A DNA stretch of 21,100 bases from JBARCX01 sp049794535 (lineage in GTDB: Bacteria; Pseudomonadota; Gammaproteobacteria; Xanthomonadales; Rhodanobacteraceae): assembly GCA_049794535.1 (NCBI GenBank), contig JBARCX010000101.1:1-21100 (forward strand). Reading direction: 5' to 3'. This document shows, piece by piece, positions 7,953-14,647 of the stretch. Within the stretch, counting starts at the first letter, position 1; each line of letters opens with the position of its first letter. Below the pieces are notes generated by a model. The model saw only the letters and a list, made by a program, of their open reading frames with translations, had not been told where the DNA came from and made no database searches. The translations under genes were made by a program, and so were the position numbers.

Positions 7953-8237
7953 TTAGGCGTTGGTGCCGCCATCCACCGTCGGGCTGGCACCGGTGATGTA
8001 ACCCGCCTCGGGGCCGGCGACGAAGGCCACCATCGCGGCGATTTCCGCAACTTGGCCATAGCGCTTCAGTGCGGTGTTGGCGATCTGCGGCGTCGCCCAG
8101 TCGCCGTCGGCGGGATTCAGGTCAGTGTCGATCGGGCCGGGTTGGACATTGTTGACCGTGATGCCACGGGCATCGACCTCACGCGACAGCCCTTGCGTGA
8201 ACATCTTCACTGCGCCCTTGGTCGCGTTGTATTGATG
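7953..8237 (-). pseudogene. C-terminal remnant of an SDR oxidoreductase
   Basis: About 94 codons of the C-terminal third of a short-chain dehydrogenase remain: catalytic Y-N-A-T-K, then K-M-F-T-Q-G-L-S-R-E-V, V-N-N-V-Q-P-G-P-I-D-T-D-L-N-P-A and the closing Y-I-T-G-A-S-P-T-V-D-G-G-T. Homology stops one or two residues before the catalytic Tyr. The frame upstream of about 8237 is antisense to a LysR gene fragment, not SDR. The Rossmann half, the start codon and the promoter are gone. The matching remnant on the other strand shows that a deletion removed the 5' halves of two divergent genes. Confidence 0.82.
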
Positions 8238-8630
8238 CCCAGCGATCATCGCCTGGCATCCCACGAAACGATTCACCCCAAGAATCTTGTCGGCGAACCC
8301 TTCATCGGCCTCGGCAAGAAAGCGACCGTGTTGCGCGCAGTGACCGATGATTACCTGACGCACTCAGGTATAGAAATAACGCCCGAGCAGGTGGTGGACA
8401 ACCCTGCGATGGTGATGTCGCTGGTGGCTTCAACACGTGGCGTGACGCTCATTCCTGCGTATGTGAAGAACCTGATGCCGTGGTCTGTGATTAGCCGTCC
8501 ATTGGCCGGTGAAGCACCCACCATTGATCTGGTGGTGGGTTACAACAAATCGAACAATTCACCCATCCTGAAAATGTTTCTATCGCACTTGGACGACTTG
8601 ATCGCGCGGGTGTCGAAACTGCAGCGGTGA
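8235..8630 (+). pseudogene. C-terminal remnant of a LysR-family regulator
   Basis: About 131 codons of the effector-binding domain of a LysR-type regulator remain. The recognisable stretch starts M-P-S-D-H-R-L-A-S-H-E, a typical mid-domain LysR motif, and runs through L-V-G-E-P-F-I-G and the G-V-T-L-I-P-A-Y region to the stop. The helix-turn-helix and the first half of the effector domain are missing; the frame upstream is antisense to the SDR remnant. LysR regulators are commonly divergent from the gene they control, which fits the neighbouring SDR remnant. Confidence 0.82.
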
Positions 8631-8646
8631 GTTAAGGCAACACTGA

Positions 8647-9240
8647 TCAAGTATCGATAGCGCGCAGCAACTGTCGGCGTCCTTCCTGCAATATTTCATC
8701 GGCAAGCGCAGGATCAGCGTCGACGACGGCGCGCGAAAGCAGCAGCGACCCGACCATCTGGCCAAACAGCGCGATCGCCTTTTCCCTTTTCTCTTGCGGC
8801 GTATCGCCGTCGATCACACTCGCCAGCTGATCGAAGTTCGATGCCAGTCCCTTGGCGTACGCCTCCCGTGCCTCGTTGCCCAGTCGTCGAACGTCGCCGG
8901 CAAACGCCGTCAACGGACAACCCTTCTCGATATCGGTCCGGTGGTCGGTGGACAGATACCACTCGACCAGGCACGTCATGGGATCGAGCGCCTTTGTTTT
9001 GGATGTCTCGACGGCCGCGACGATTTCGGCCGCGCCATCGGCCACGGCCTTGTCCATGACGGCCGCGACCAAGGCGTCCTTCGATTTGAAGTGGTTGTAG
9101 AAGCCGCCCTGGGTGAAGCCTGCGGCCTTGGTCAATTCCGCAAGCCCTACGGCGGCCACCCCGCGCTCGCGAAAGAGTTTCTCCGCGGCGGCGACGATAG
9201 CCCCTTTATTTTCAATGGCTTGCTGCTTCGAAACGCCCAT
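8647..9240 (-). CDS. TetR/AcrR-family transcriptional repressor
   Basis: This is a complete TetR-type regulator of 197 residues. The N-terminal DNA-binding domain has the helix-turn-helix at about 33-52 (L-A-E-L-T-K-A-A-G-F-T-Q-G-G-F-Y-N-H-F-K), followed by an all-helical ligand domain with C-P-L-T-A-F-A-G-D-V-R-R-L. ATG 9240 has GAGGAG about 7 nt upstream. It is divergent from the SnoaL-like/SDR pair, with two matching palindromes in the 193-bp gap. It most likely represses both its own gene and that operon, with derepression by a small molecule that the sequence does not identify. It is convergent with the LysR remnant and ends 16 nt from it. Confidence 0.93.
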   Translation of the reverse strand: MGVSKQQAIENKGAIVAAAEKLFRERGVAAVGLAELTKAAGFTQGGFYNHFKSKDALVAAVMDKAVADGAAEIVAAVETSKTKALDPMTCLVEWYLSTDHRTDIEKGCPLTAFAGDVRRLGNEAREAYAKGLASNFDQLASVIDGDTPQEKREKAIALFGQMVGSLLLSRAVVDADPALADEILQEGRRQLLRAIDT

Positions 9241-9288
9241 ATGCCTGCTCCTCTTCTGACTGCCGCGTGCTGACGTGCCCTCAAATCA

Positions 9289-9306
9289 CAATGTTGATCA
9301 CCATTG
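9289..9306. promoter_or_regulatory. TetR operator candidate 1
   Basis: CAATGTTGATCACCATTG is an 18-bp near-palindrome with one mismatched pair. It shares the core TGATCA and outer ATG/CAT with the second site at 9341-9358. It lies 48 bp before the tetR-type start codon, so it is the likely autoregulatory site. Confidence 0.65.
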
Positions 9307-9340
9307 ACATGACCAGGCAGTGGTGCCACGCTAGCCACAT

Positions 9341-9358
9341 CGATGGTGATCACCATCG
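9341..9358. promoter_or_regulatory. TetR operator candidate 2
   Basis: CGATGGTGATCACCATCG is a perfect 18-bp palindrome, 75 bp before the SnoaL-like gene. Its centre is 52 bp from that of candidate 1, close to five DNA turns. Size and symmetry are typical of TetR-family operators. Confidence 0.75.
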
Positions 9359-9433
9359 TGATTTGATTCTAGCGCAAGATAGCGAAACATCCAGCGCCGT
9401 GCTGCGGCTTGAGCCATCCACGAGGTAACCATC

Positions 9434-9835
9434 ATGTCCAAGACAACCCCAGAGCAGAACAAAGCCCTCGTCCTCGAAGCGTTCGATACGCTCTTCAACA
9501 AGCGTGACTACGCAGCCGCCGAGCGCTTCTGGTCCGACACCTACATCCAACATAGCGCTCATATCGAGCCAGGCCGCGATGGCCTGTTCAATCTGGTTCG
9601 CAGTGCACCTGGCAACCTGCGCTACGAGCACAGCGTGATCCTGGCCGAGAGCGATTACGTGATTGTGCATGGACGCTTTTCCGGCAATGGCCGGCCTGCA
9701 GCATGGGTCGCCGCCGATGTCGTTCGTATCGAAAACGGTCGCCTCGCCGAGCACTGGGATGTGCTGCAGGATGAAGCGACACAAGCCGAATCCAAGAGCG
9801 GATTGCCGATGTTCGGCGATCGCTTTCCCGCTTGA
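9434..9835 (+). CDS. SnoaL-like (NTF2-fold) protein
   Basis: This 133-residue protein has the alpha+beta cone pattern of SnoaL-like polyketide cyclase relatives: an N-terminal helix with V-L-E-A-F-D-T-L-F-N-K-R-D-Y-A-A-A-E-R-F-W, then Y-I-Q-H-S, V-I-V-H-G-R-F, and the closing strand I-E-N-G-R-L-A-E-H-W-D-V-L-Q. Members bind small hydrophobic ligands, and some are hydrolases or isomerases; none is predicted specifically here. GAGGTAA precedes ATG 9434. There is no signal peptide. It is followed after 21 nt by an SDR gene, so the two form a short operon facing the TetR gene and probably under its control. Confidence 0.9.
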   Translation: MSKTTPEQNKALVLEAFDTLFNKRDYAAAERFWSDTYIQHSAHIEPGRDGLFNLVRSAPGNLRYEHSVILAESDYVIVHGRFSGNGRPAAWVAADVVRIENGRLAEHWDVLQDEATQAESKSGLPMFGDRFPA

Positions 9836-9856
9836 ACCCTTCCAAGGAGAACTCCC

Positions 9857-10615
9857 ATGAAACTCACTGGCAACACTGTTTTTATCACCGGCGGCGGCTC
9901 AGGTATCGGCCGTGGGCTCGCTGAAGCGCTGCACAAGTTGGGCAACAAGGTCATCATTTCCGGTCGGCGGCGTAGTCATCTCCATGCCGTGATCGCAGCC
10001 AATCCCGGCATGGAAGCCATCGAACTCGACATCACCGATCCAGCCAGCATCGACCAGGTGGCGGCAAAGTTGATCGCCGATCACCCCAAACTAAATGTTC
10101 TCATCAACAATGCCGGCATCATGCAACCCGATACCGCTGCGGGAAAAATCGATGACGCGCTGTTGACCTCGACCATCACGACCAACCTGATAGGGCCGAT
10201 TCGCATGACGTCGGCGCTGATCGAGCATCTAAAGAGCAAGAACGATGCTGTCGTGGCCTATACAAGTTCTGTTCTCGCCTTCGTACCGTTGGCCGTTACC
10301 GCTATCTATTCGTCAACCAAAGCTGCGCTTCATTCGTACATCCTGTCGCAGCGCTTCATGCTCCGGAATACGGGCGTTCGCGTACTTGAAATTGCACCAC
10401 CCTGGGTGCGCACCGAACTCATGAACAGCCAAGAGGCCGAACAAGCCATGCCGCTTGACCAATTTATTGCCGAAACGATCGCGGTTCTTGGTACGGATGC
10501 GGACGAGATTTTGGTCGAGTCAGCCAAGCCGTTCCGTGGCAATGTTGGTCCAGGCGAACATGGCTTCGTCAATGGCTTCAACGAGCAGGCGCTTGCGCTC
10601 TTTGGTGGCGCGTAA
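9857..10615 (+). CDS. SDR-family oxidoreductase (DltE-like)
   Basis: This is a complete classical short-chain dehydrogenase of 252 residues. The dinucleotide loop TGGGSGIG is at 11-18, NNAG at 84-87, the catalytic serine at 137/138 and YSSTK at 151-155. R37-R39 after beta strand 2 suggests NADP(H). The I-A-P-P-W-V-R-T-E-L segment and the length resemble the DltE-like SDR group, but the substrate is unknown. AAGGAG stands about 7 nt before ATG 9857. It is the second gene of the TetR-facing operon. Unlike the two SDRs nearby on the other strand, it is intact. Confidence 0.93.
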   Translation: MKLTGNTVFITGGGSGIGRGLAEALHKLGNKVIISGRRRSHLHAVIAANPGMEAIELDITDPASIDQVAAKLIADHPKLNVLINNAGIMQPDTAAGKIDDALLTSTITTNLIGPIRMTSALIEHLKSKNDAVVAYTSSVLAFVPLAVTAIYSSTKAALHSYILSQRFMLRNTGVRVLEIAPPWVRTELMNSQEAEQAMPLDQFIAETIAVLGTDADEILVESAKPFRGNVGPGEHGFVNGFNEQALALFGGA

Positions 10616-10782
10616 CCTGACAGCTTCTAATTGTAAGTTTGCGCTGCGCCATGGACGGCGCTCCGTCGCTACGTTGTCAAGGAATTCGCCTGACCCCGGC
10701 GACCCTAGGTTTTGTAATGGCCAGTTTGCAGACAAACTCTACGGCCGATAAAACTGGCTGACTCAAAGGAACTTATATTGAA

Positions 10783-10834
10783 CTACACGGATAACATGTC
10801 GATGTTCTACGTGTAGCTTAGGTAGAACGTTTTT
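10783..10834 (+). terminator. Possible terminator with two alternative hairpins
   Basis: Two overlapping stems share bases 10804-10810. Stem A pairs CTACACG (10783-10789) with CGTGTAG (10810-10816), with an inner AACAT/ATGTT stem. Stem B pairs GTTCTAC (10804-10810) with GTAGAAC (10822-10828) and is followed by GTTTTT. Stem B looks like a weak intrinsic terminator for the SnoaL-SDR operon; it overlaps the last codons of the convergent MFS gene. Confidence 0.4.
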
Positions 10835-12068
10835 GGCCGGTTTCCTTAAGCATCAAGCCAACCACGAGTGCGAGCGCAATCAGGCCAATCCAAAAAATAC
10901 CTGCCTGACGAAAGTGCGTGGCGATATCTGAGCTATAGCCGAGTGATTTCCCAAAATGGGCGGCGAATATCGGACCGACTAAGGCCGTCACGCCAAATGT
11001 CAGGAAGTTGATCGCACCGGTTGCACTACCTTTTACGCGGTCTGGATTGACTTCTTTGATGATGGTGTAAGGAATCATCGCGGCTCCGGATGCCACTCCG
11101 AATATAAACAGCGTCAGCCAATCGGGAAGCGCTACTGGCGTATAAGAAAGCTGGATAGCACACAACAGCATCAGGCTAGTACCGAGTGCAAGCGCCACTT
11201 TGCGTCGATGCAATGTGTCAGCCACCCATCCGAGTAACGGGCAACCGAACACCCAGCCCATGGGCACCATGGACGCGGCGAACACCGCGCTCTGATAAGT
11301 AAATAGTCTGTCCGTCTGGAAAAAGCGCACCCCCCAGACCATGTCCCCAATCGTGGTCGGTGCGAACAACAAGCCTGCTACCAGTCCGCACAAATAGGAC
11401 TGCGGATTGGAGAACACCACTTTGTAGGTACTCAGCAAACCCGATATGCCGGCGCCGGATGGTGCTGCGCGTGGCTCCTTGGGTGTGACGGCAAGCAGCA
11501 GCACGCCAACGACAAGCACAATCACACCAAGCATCAACCAGAAACCGCTGACTGAAAGTGACCCGTGGATCAGTGGCCCGACGACGACCTGCCCTGCCGA
11601 CCCGCCGAGCATGCCCAAGCATTGCGTCATACCAATGGCGGTTGCTAGACGCTGGGCGGAAAAGCCATGCGATGCCAAATAAACCGCACCCGTAAATGCA
11701 AACGCTGAGCCTGCTCCTTGCAGAAGACGACCGACATCGGCCATCCCAGGAACCGGCAGCGTAAACAGAAGGCACCCAACCCCCAACACAACCATGCCAC
11801 CGGGGACCACATACTTCGCGCCAAAGCGATCAAGAAGAACGCCAGCGATCAGGCTTGTCGTGGAATACGTGTAGTAGTAAGTCCCCAATATCGAACTCAC
11901 GCCGAGCGCAGTCACACCAAATAGTTTTGACAGCTCTGGGATCATCACGGCAGGCGCCGAGCGTCCCGCATACTCAAGAAAGTAAAACAGCAACGCACAG
12001 ACCCAGGCGATAACAAAGGCACGGGCTTGCATACGTGAAAATTCGGGAGACGTGGATACAGCGCTCAC
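10818..12068 (-). CDS. Major facilitator superfamily transporter
   Basis: This is a 416-residue inner-membrane transporter with about twelve hydrophobic segments. The loop after TM2 carries the MFS signature D-R-F-G at 80-83, and the equivalent loop in the second half has G-W-V-A-D-T-L-H-R-R-K. The start is GTG 12068, supported by GAGGAGG 5 nt upstream. The family is a secondary transporter driven by ion gradients; the pattern resembles organic acid/sugar acid transporters, but no substrate can be assigned. It is convergent with the SnoaL-SDR operon and lies downstream of the choloylglycine hydrolase gene on the same strand, with a 400-bp gap, so co-transcription is uncertain. Confidence 0.92.
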   Translation of the reverse strand: MSAVSTSPEFSRMQARAFVIAWVCALLFYFLEYAGRSAPAVMIPELSKLFGVTALGVSSILGTYYYTYSTTSLIAGVLLDRFGAKYVVPGGMVVLGVGCLLFTLPVPGMADVGRLLQGAGSAFAFTGAVYLASHGFSAQRLATAIGMTQCLGMLGGSAGQVVVGPLIHGSLSVSGFWLMLGVIVLVVGVLLLAVTPKEPRAAPSGAGISGLLSTYKVVFSNPQSYLCGLVAGLLFAPTTIGDMVWGVRFFQTDRLFTYQSAVFAASMVPMGWVFGCPLLGWVADTLHRRKVALALGTSLMLLCAIQLSYTPVALPDWLTLFIFGVASGAAMIPYTIIKEVNPDRVKGSATGAINFLTFGVTALVGPIFAAHFGKSLGYSSDIATHFRQAGIFWIGLIALALVVGLMLKETGQKRST

Positions 12069-12468
12069 GGGAACCTCCTCAGGCTATACAGCAGCGATGG
12101 CGCAGTACGTCTTTCACGCGTACAGCGATCGAACGCGGTATCGACTCTATGCCCTGGAGTCGGCGATCAAGAGAAACTCCGACGATATCGCGGTGAAACG
12201 ATGACTCTCATTGGCATTTCATTCAAGCCATGATCGCCCTGGGTTCGTGCCCTCCTGAAACAGATAGTAGATCCCGCCAGAGTCCGGGTTGGATATCTTG
12301 CGGATTTTTGCTGGTAATACGCTCAAGTGCGGAGAGCTCGGGGATGTGCCTCCACGCCAGACTCTGGGCAATCCGTCCTAGCCATTCACCGGCCTCTGGG
12401 CTACCACGTTGCGGCAACGCCACTACAACGAGGCCGCTGCCACTCCCGACTTGTTATTTCGAATTCGA
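12069..12468. other. 400-bp gap between MFS and choloylglycine hydrolase genes
   Basis: No intact gene is seen. Its right half holds a diverged fragment of the alpha/beta hydrolase gene found at 16203-17900 (bases 12279-12422). The left half, 12069-12278, presumably holds the promoter of the MFS gene; I could not identify convincing -10/-35 boxes. Confidence 0.6.
12279..12422 (-). pseudogene. Fragment of an alpha/beta hydrolase gene, duplicated from/with 16499-16642
   Basis: 144 bp align without gaps to bases 16499-16642, at a constant offset of 4220, with about 11 differences by eye (roughly 92% identity). The fragment encodes P-Q-R-G-S-P-E-A-G-E-W-L-G through K-N-P-Q-D-I-Q-P-G-L, equal to residues about 422-467 of the intact hydrolase. 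Homology ends sharply on the left. On the right, weak protein-level similarity (L-V-V-V-A before P-Q-R-G) may continue a little until an in-frame stop near 12456-12459. The open frame 12223-12423 around it is too short to be a hydrolase. Confidence 0.85.
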
Positions 12469-13527
12469 CTAGTACGGTGACTTTTCAGCAGGCTGGAATG
12501 CCGAGGTGACATTTCCTGCCAACGCCACGTTATCCGGGTTCAATAGTTGCACCGGCGCTCCGTGTGCAAGGTTCATTTTCGAAAGATCCGCCCACACAAC
12601 GTTCGGGCTTGTGGTCAACTCGAAGTAATAGCGCTTGGTGGTGAGATTGCAGACCGTTCGATATTCGGTGTTGTAAATGCCAAAATCTTTGTAGGGCGCA
12701 CCAAAAGGCACCGAAACATTCCGCGCAATAGCCAAGACCCCCGCTACCGCCTCACGCTCATTCGTTGGTTCAGGCAATAAGGCGACGTAGTAACTCGCGC
12801 GTTGAAAACGATCCACCGGATTGACGTTGCCTGGAATAGGCAGGCTGCTCGATGGGTGCGCATAGTCCTGCTTTTTCAGTAGTGCCAACTGCTCGTCATA
12901 CGGCGGATCATTCGTCATAACCTGGTACTGCCGCCCGTGATGGATCACCGCCTTGCCGTCGATGTATTCGATGATCGCGGAATCGCCACTGGCATCTTCC
13001 AGCGCCAAGTGCACGGTGGCTTTACGTCCGTGCGCCTCGACCATAACCAGTTGTACTTTGCTCAGTAGTGCCAGTGCATCGCTGACCGTTGCTGCATTAT
13101 CCAGCGCATATTGTGCCCACAGCCCAGCCTGCAACCCGGGTTTAGACGGATCGCGGCTTCCAAAGTCAGAAACAGTTAAATAGAGCAAATGTGCAGCAAG
13201 GCCGCGTTCATTCATGCCATCTGCGGCGCCGATGCCATACGTCGTGGTGACGATGCTCCCATATGTGGAGATCCATCGCGCTGGATTGACGGGTACTACC
13301 ACTTGACCACCGAGGCTCCCGCCATCGCGCTTCATGCCGCGCGGAAAAACGGTAAGGATGGGATGCGTGGATTCGGGCCAGTCCATGGTTCGTCCCACCA
13401 CGACGGCTAATTTGTTGGTGTTCCACAAGATGCGCGTGCATCCATAGGCATCGGTCAATGCGACCAACCCAACCGTTATAGCGGCGATGGCGGCAATCAT
13501 CAGACGGCCCACCCGCTTACTGTTCAT
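12469..13527 (-). CDS. Secreted choloylglycine hydrolase / penicillin V acylase-type enzyme (Ntn hydrolase)
   Basis: This is a linear amide C-N hydrolase of 352 residues. ATG 13527 has GGAGG 6 nt upstream; the frame also contains ATG 13554, but it lacks such a site. A Sec signal (M-N-S-K-R-V-G-R-L-M then a hydrophobic run) ends A-Y-G just before Cys-30, so signal cleavage would expose the N-terminal nucleophile. Relative to that Cys, R46 and D49 (G-R-T-M-D-W) fall at the spacing of the bile salt hydrolase residues R18 and D21. N106 (D-G-M-N-E-R-G-L), N206 (M-T-N-D-P-P-Y) and R240/R243 (V-D-R-F-Q-R) match the other conserved positions. Gram-negative members of this periplasmic group are known to hydrolyse penicillin V and long-chain acyl-homoserine lactones; bile salts are less likely here. 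Substrate is inferred, family is firm. Confidence 0.92.
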   Translation of the reverse strand: MNSKRVGRLMIAAIAAITVGLVALTDAYGCTRILWNTNKLAVVVGRTMDWPESTHPILTVFPRGMKRDGGSLGGQVVVPVNPARWISTYGSIVTTTYGIGAADGMNERGLAAHLLYLTVSDFGSRDPSKPGLQAGLWAQYALDNAATVSDALALLSKVQLVMVEAHGRKATVHLALEDASGDSAIIEYIDGKAVIHHGRQYQVMTNDPPYDEQLALLKKQDYAHPSSSLPIPGNVNPVDRFQRASYYVALLPEPTNEREAVAGVLAIARNVSVPFGAPYKDFGIYNTEYRTVCNLTTKRYYFELTTSPNVVWADLSKMNLAHGAPVQLLNPDNVALAGNVTSAFQPAEKSPY

Positions 13528-13544
13528 GCCGTACCTCCATGATC

Positions 13545-13579
13545 TATTGAGCATGATTTATTGAGCACGACTATTGAGC
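13545..13579. repeat. Three direct repeats of TATTGAGC
   Basis: TATTGAGC occurs at 13545-13552, 13559-13566 and 13572-13579, with 14- and 13-bp steps; the first two copies are followed by A-Y-G-A. They begin 18 bp upstream of the choloylglycine hydrolase start, a position suited to a promoter-proximal or leader element. Function unknown. Confidence 0.5.
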
Positions 13580-13780
13580 TGGCCTTGTCGCGCAAGACCT
13601 TGCCAAACAGGTATGTGGCGAGTTCCCCTGCCCCGATGCATAGCGCTTCGTTCGAGCATTCGACTGCCGCCTCTGTTATTTTTTTGTGATGACTGAATGA
13701 AGTGACGATAACGATTCGAGCCCATCAGTCGAGCCTACGCACTTGCTGAAATAGCGCCTGCGACACTTGATCTGATTTTG

Positions 13781-13800
13781 TGCAGGCATGCTAGCCTGCA
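13781..13800. promoter_or_regulatory. Imperfect 20-bp palindrome in the divergent region
   Basis: Arms TGCAGGC and GCCTGCA flank a 6-bp centre, with 16 of 20 positions symmetric. It lies about 150 bp before the MarC gene and 254 bp before the hydrolase gene on the other side. An operator is possible; no cognate regulator is evident nearby. Confidence 0.3.
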
Positions 13801-13931
13801 GTCGCAAGTGGCTAAGGGCTCGCCAGTTGTTCTGGCCTCGCGTAATGGATCTCAAATTCAGTCTGCGCAGAGAGTGTGCGATAGCGTCGCACCGGTGCAC
13901 CCGTCCATTGGGCTGAAAACGTTGCCATGGG

Positions 13932-14615
13932 ATGAAATGCCGCATGCACGATTTCCTGAACTACGTATTGTTTGGCCTGTTAGGTCTGCTGCCCATCGCT
14001 AACCCGCTTACCAGCGCCACCGTGCTACTCGCACTCACCGGTCGCTACCCGGAGGCGGAGCGCAATCGTCAGATAAGGCGCGCCACGTTCTACGTGGTAG
14101 TCGTGCTTTTGATCTGCTTCTATGCCGGCAATGCGATTATCAGCGCCTTCGGCATTTCGCTCCCAGGGCTACGCATTGCTGGCGGCCTTATTGTTTCTTA
14201 CATTGGATTCGGCATGCTCTTCCCTCCTGCAAAGCAGGCCGAAGATGAGGTTCAAGTGGAGATGGCTTCGCATCAAGCATTGGCGAAGCCGCAGGACATT
14301 GCCTTCATTCCGCTGACCATGCCGTGCACAACGGGCCCCGGAACCATCGCCTTCATCATCAGTGTGGCCTCGGCCGCTCATAGCCAAGGATTGACGCTGG
14401 CAATACACCTTGCGGTGATCGTTACAGCCATTCTTTTCGGGCTGATTTTTTGGGCATGTTTGCGTGGTGCGACAACGATTACACGTTTTCTTGGTGAGAC
14501 TGGGGTAGATGCGTTTGCACGGCTGATGGGGTTTCTACTTGTATGTATCGGAGTGCAGTTCGTTATTAACGGCATTCATGCGCTGTTACAGGCCTGGGAG
14601 TTGCTTGTGGCATAA
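13932..14615 (+). CDS. MarC-family integral membrane protein
   Basis: This 227-residue inner-membrane protein has about six hydrophobic helices and the MarC pattern: F-L-N-Y-V-L-F-G-L-L-G-L-L-P-I-A-N-P-L near the N-terminus, G-L-R-I-A-G-G-L-I-V in the middle, and P-L-T-M-P-C-T-T-G-P-G-T-I-A about residue 131-144, where other members have P-L-A-x-P-x-x-x-G-P-G. The family was once linked to multiple antibiotic resistance, but that link is not supported and the transported substrate is unsettled. ATG 13932 and ATG 13944 are both possible starts; 13944 gives the more usual N-terminus (M-H-D-F-L-N). It is followed after 32 nt by the CoA-transferase gene, so the two are likely co-transcribed. Confidence 0.92.
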   Translation: MKCRMHDFLNYVLFGLLGLLPIANPLTSATVLLALTGRYPEAERNRQIRRATFYVVVVLLICFYAGNAIISAFGISLPGLRIAGGLIVSYIGFGMLFPPAKQAEDEVQVEMASHQALAKPQDIAFIPLTMPCTTGPGTIAFIISVASAAHSQGLTLAIHLAVIVTAILFGLIFWACLRGATTITRFLGETGVDAFARLMGFLLVCIGVQFVINGIHALLQAWELLVA

Positions 14616-14647
14616 AGCAGGTTGCGCGAGCGCTTGGTAGCACTTGC

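Larger units (their letters stand above)
13528..13931. other. Divergent 404-bp intergenic region
   Basis: It lies between the choloylglycine hydrolase (-) and MarC (+) genes and must hold both promoters. It contains three TATTGAGC repeats (13545-13579) and an imperfect 20-bp palindrome (13781-13800). No small gene is convincing. Confidence 0.6.

Noticed and set aside
7899..8234. N-terminal part of the long + frame that ends as LysR
   Set aside because: It is the antisense of the SDR remnant; LysR-like sequence begins only near 8235.
8238..8363. N-terminal part of the - frame that ends as SDR
   Set aside because: It is the antisense of the LysR remnant, so the apparent start at 8363 is an artefact of the fusion.
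9304..9332. TTGACA as a -35 box for the SnoaL-SDR operon
   Set aside because: No acceptable -10 hexamer at 16-18 bp spacing, so the promoter position is left open.
12223..12278. Left part of the open frame around the hydrolase fragment
   Set aside because: No similarity to the intact hydrolase beyond base 12279; it is only chance open frame.
13932..14615. MarC as an antibiotic resistance determinant
   Set aside because: The name is historical; the link to multiple antibiotic resistance was not upheld, so no resistance role is claimed.
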